A DNA stretch of 13,662 nucleotides from Chloroflexota bacterium (GTDB taxonomy: Bacteria; Chloroflexota; Anaerolineae; Anaerolineales; E44-bin32): assembly GCA_026390045.1 (NCBI GenBank), contig JAPLGR010000190.1:1-13662 (forward strand), given 5' to 3'. The first letter of the stretch is position 1. Each line of letters begins with the position of its first letter. A program made the translations under genes and the position numbers. Below the pieces are notes generated by a model, which ran no database searches, was not told the origin of the DNA, and worked only from the letters and a program-made list of their open reading frames with translations. Shown here one piece after another: positions 12,779 through 13,662 of this stretch.

Positions 12779-13520
12779 GCTCGTATTCTTCGCAGGGCTG
12801 CTCCTGCTGTGGGAGGGGCTTGTGCGGCTGCACCTGTGGCCGTCGTACATCTTCCCCTCCCCGCTCACGGTGGGTCAGTCGCTGCTCAACGGCATTGCCG
12901 ATGGCGTCATCCCTCTGGCCATTCTGACGAGCCTGCGGCGGCTACTGCTGGCTTACGCCATCTCCCTGCTGATCGGAATCCCACTCGGCCTGCTTCTGGG
13001 CCGGACGCCGCTTCTGCAGGAAACGCTGGGCACGATTGTCCTGGGTTTGCAGGCGCTGCCCAGCATCTGCTGGCTGCCGCTGGCGCTCCTGTGGTTTGGC
13101 CTCTCGGAGACCGCCATCACCTTCGTCGTCGTGATGGGCGCCGTCCTGTCGATCACGCTCTCGACCGCCGATGGGGTGCGCAACACGCCTCCCCTCTACC
13201 TGCGCGCTGCCCGGACGATGGGCGCCCGCGGCTGGCGTTTGTACACCGCGGTCATCCTTCCCTCGACGCTCCCCGCCATCCTGTCTGGCATGAAGCTGGG
13301 TTGGTCCTTCGCCTGGCGGTCGTTGATGGCCGCGGAGCTGATCTACATCACCACGGGACTGGGTCAAGTGCTGACGCTGGGGCGCGAGCTGAACGACATG
13401 GCCCGCGTGCTATCTGTGATGCTCGTGATCATCTCCATCGGGCTGCTTGCCGACTATGCCGTCTTCCGCCCGGCAGAGCTGCGGATACGCCAGCGATGGG
13501 GGTTGCACGCAGGCGCCTGA
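12759..13520 (+). CDS. ABC transporter permease, SsuC/NrtB/TauC family
   Basis: The 253-residue membrane channel subunit. It begins MTGWRLKLVFFAGLLLLWEG and has about six membrane helices. The cytoplasmic EAA loop that docks on the ATPase is RAARTMGARGWRLYTAVILP and continues into STLPAILSGMKLG. WPSYIFPSPLTV and SLRRLLLAY are also usual in this family. The start is taken as GTG at 12759, because AGGAGG (12744-12749) stands nine bases before it; the ATG at 12750 touches the AGGAGG and is too close, although it would add only three residues. The start lies inside the ATPase gene. A weak hairpin at the stop codon (AGGCGC 13511-13516 with GCGCCT 13528-13533) could end the operon. Confidence 0.93.
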   Translation: MTGWRLKLVFFAGLLLLWEGLVRLHLWPSYIFPSPLTVGQSLLNGIADGVIPLAILTSLRRLLLAYAISLLIGIPLGLLLGRTPLLQETLGTIVLGLQALPSICWLPLALLWFGLSETAITFVVVMGAVLSITLSTADGVRNTPPLYLRAARTMGARGWRLYTAVILPSTLPAILSGMKLGWSFAWRSLMAAELIYITTGLGQVLTLGRELNDMARVLSVMLVIISIGLLADYAVFRPAELRIRQRWGLHAGA

Positions 13521-13547
13521 GGCCAGCGCGCCTTCTCCGGTCGGCCG

Positions 13548-13662
13548 AATCGAGTAGGGAGGATGGGTTGCCCATCCTCCCTCTCACACCACCGGACATG
13601 CGGGTCCGCATCCGGCGGTTCGTCGAGGAATGTGCATTAGGTGGTGGTAGTACTCGGTGAGG
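13548..13662 (-). mobile_element. 3' end of a group II intron (IIC type), domains V and VI
   Basis: Read on the minus strand, about 30-34 bases at 13588-13621 form a hairpin like intron domain V: lower stem ACCGCCGGA/TCCGGTGGT with one G-U pair, a two-base bulge (TG), and an upper stem TGCG/CGCA. The CGC just before CGGAT stands where the catalytic triad lies; CGC is the known triad of the Oceanobacillus iheyensis group IIC intron. After GTGAGA comes an 11-bp perfect hairpin (13557-13567 with 13571-13581, CAA loop) and then TACTCGATT, which fits domain VI and the 3' splice end near 13548. The reverse transcriptase gene would lie to the right, outside the window. The element is 27 bases past the permease stop, in opposite orientation. 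It may be a complete intron or only a remnant. Confidence 0.7.

Overview
The window is about 13.7 kb of dense, GC-rich bacterial chromosome with short intergenic gaps. I infer a member of the Chloroflexota (Anaerolineae-like). The grounds are several membrane-anchored TPR proteins with Thr/Pro tails, a CIRCE-controlled groES, an orphan ThDP-dependent E1 pair, and the general codon and GC style. This placement rests on gene style, not on a marker gene, so treat it as moderate confidence at best. No tRNA, rRNA or CRISPR array is visible.

Layout. (1) 1-2854, minus strand: two tandem paralogous membrane-anchored TPR proteins (1607-2854, then 200-1597) lie upstream of the start of groES (81 to beyond the left edge). 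groES has its own promoter with a CIRCE operator at 143-169; its -35 box overlaps the stop codon of the TPR gene. (2) 3116-4150, plus: a third membrane-anchored TPR protein, divergent from the first two, with a TATAAT box so close to the ATG that its mRNA may be leaderless. (3) 4306-5445, plus: an M50 site-2-type intramembrane protease with two C-terminal CBS domains, followed by a near-ideal terminator hairpin. (4) 5596-7637, plus: E1 alpha and E1 beta of a 2-oxoacid or acetoin dehydrogenase, overlapping by ATGA, with no E2 or E3 beside them. (5) 7775-9162, plus: RNase Z and a TfoX N-terminal-domain protein, closed by a 14-bp hairpin shared with a convergent single-domain response regulator (9247-9645, minus). 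(6) 9923-10153, plus: an FmdB zinc-ribbon protein with a clear promoter, converging on an acylphosphatase (10242-10523, minus, possibly extended to 10694). (7) 10935-13520, plus: a complete SsuA/NrtA/TauA-type ABC importer (lipoprotein, ATPase, permease) with overlapping genes, preceded by a leader able to form alternative hairpins. (8) From about 13548 to the right edge, minus: what looks like the 3' end (domains V and VI) of a group IIC intron whose body lies outside the window.

How it works together. The window is a mix of housekeeping units rather than one pathway: protein folding (GroES), membrane proteolysis, central carbon oxidation, tRNA 3' processing, and uptake of a sulfonate-, taurine- or nitrate-like solute. 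The least explained part is the trio of TPR proteins. All three have one N-terminal membrane helix, a TPR body, a last helical hairpin bracketed by two cysteines (28-30 residues apart), and a Thr/Pro-rich tail. That points to an extracytoplasmic, disulfide-closed scaffold family. The other observations of most interest are a 10-bp inverted repeat nested around the CIRCE and -10 region, the structured leader of the ABC operon, and the intron end.
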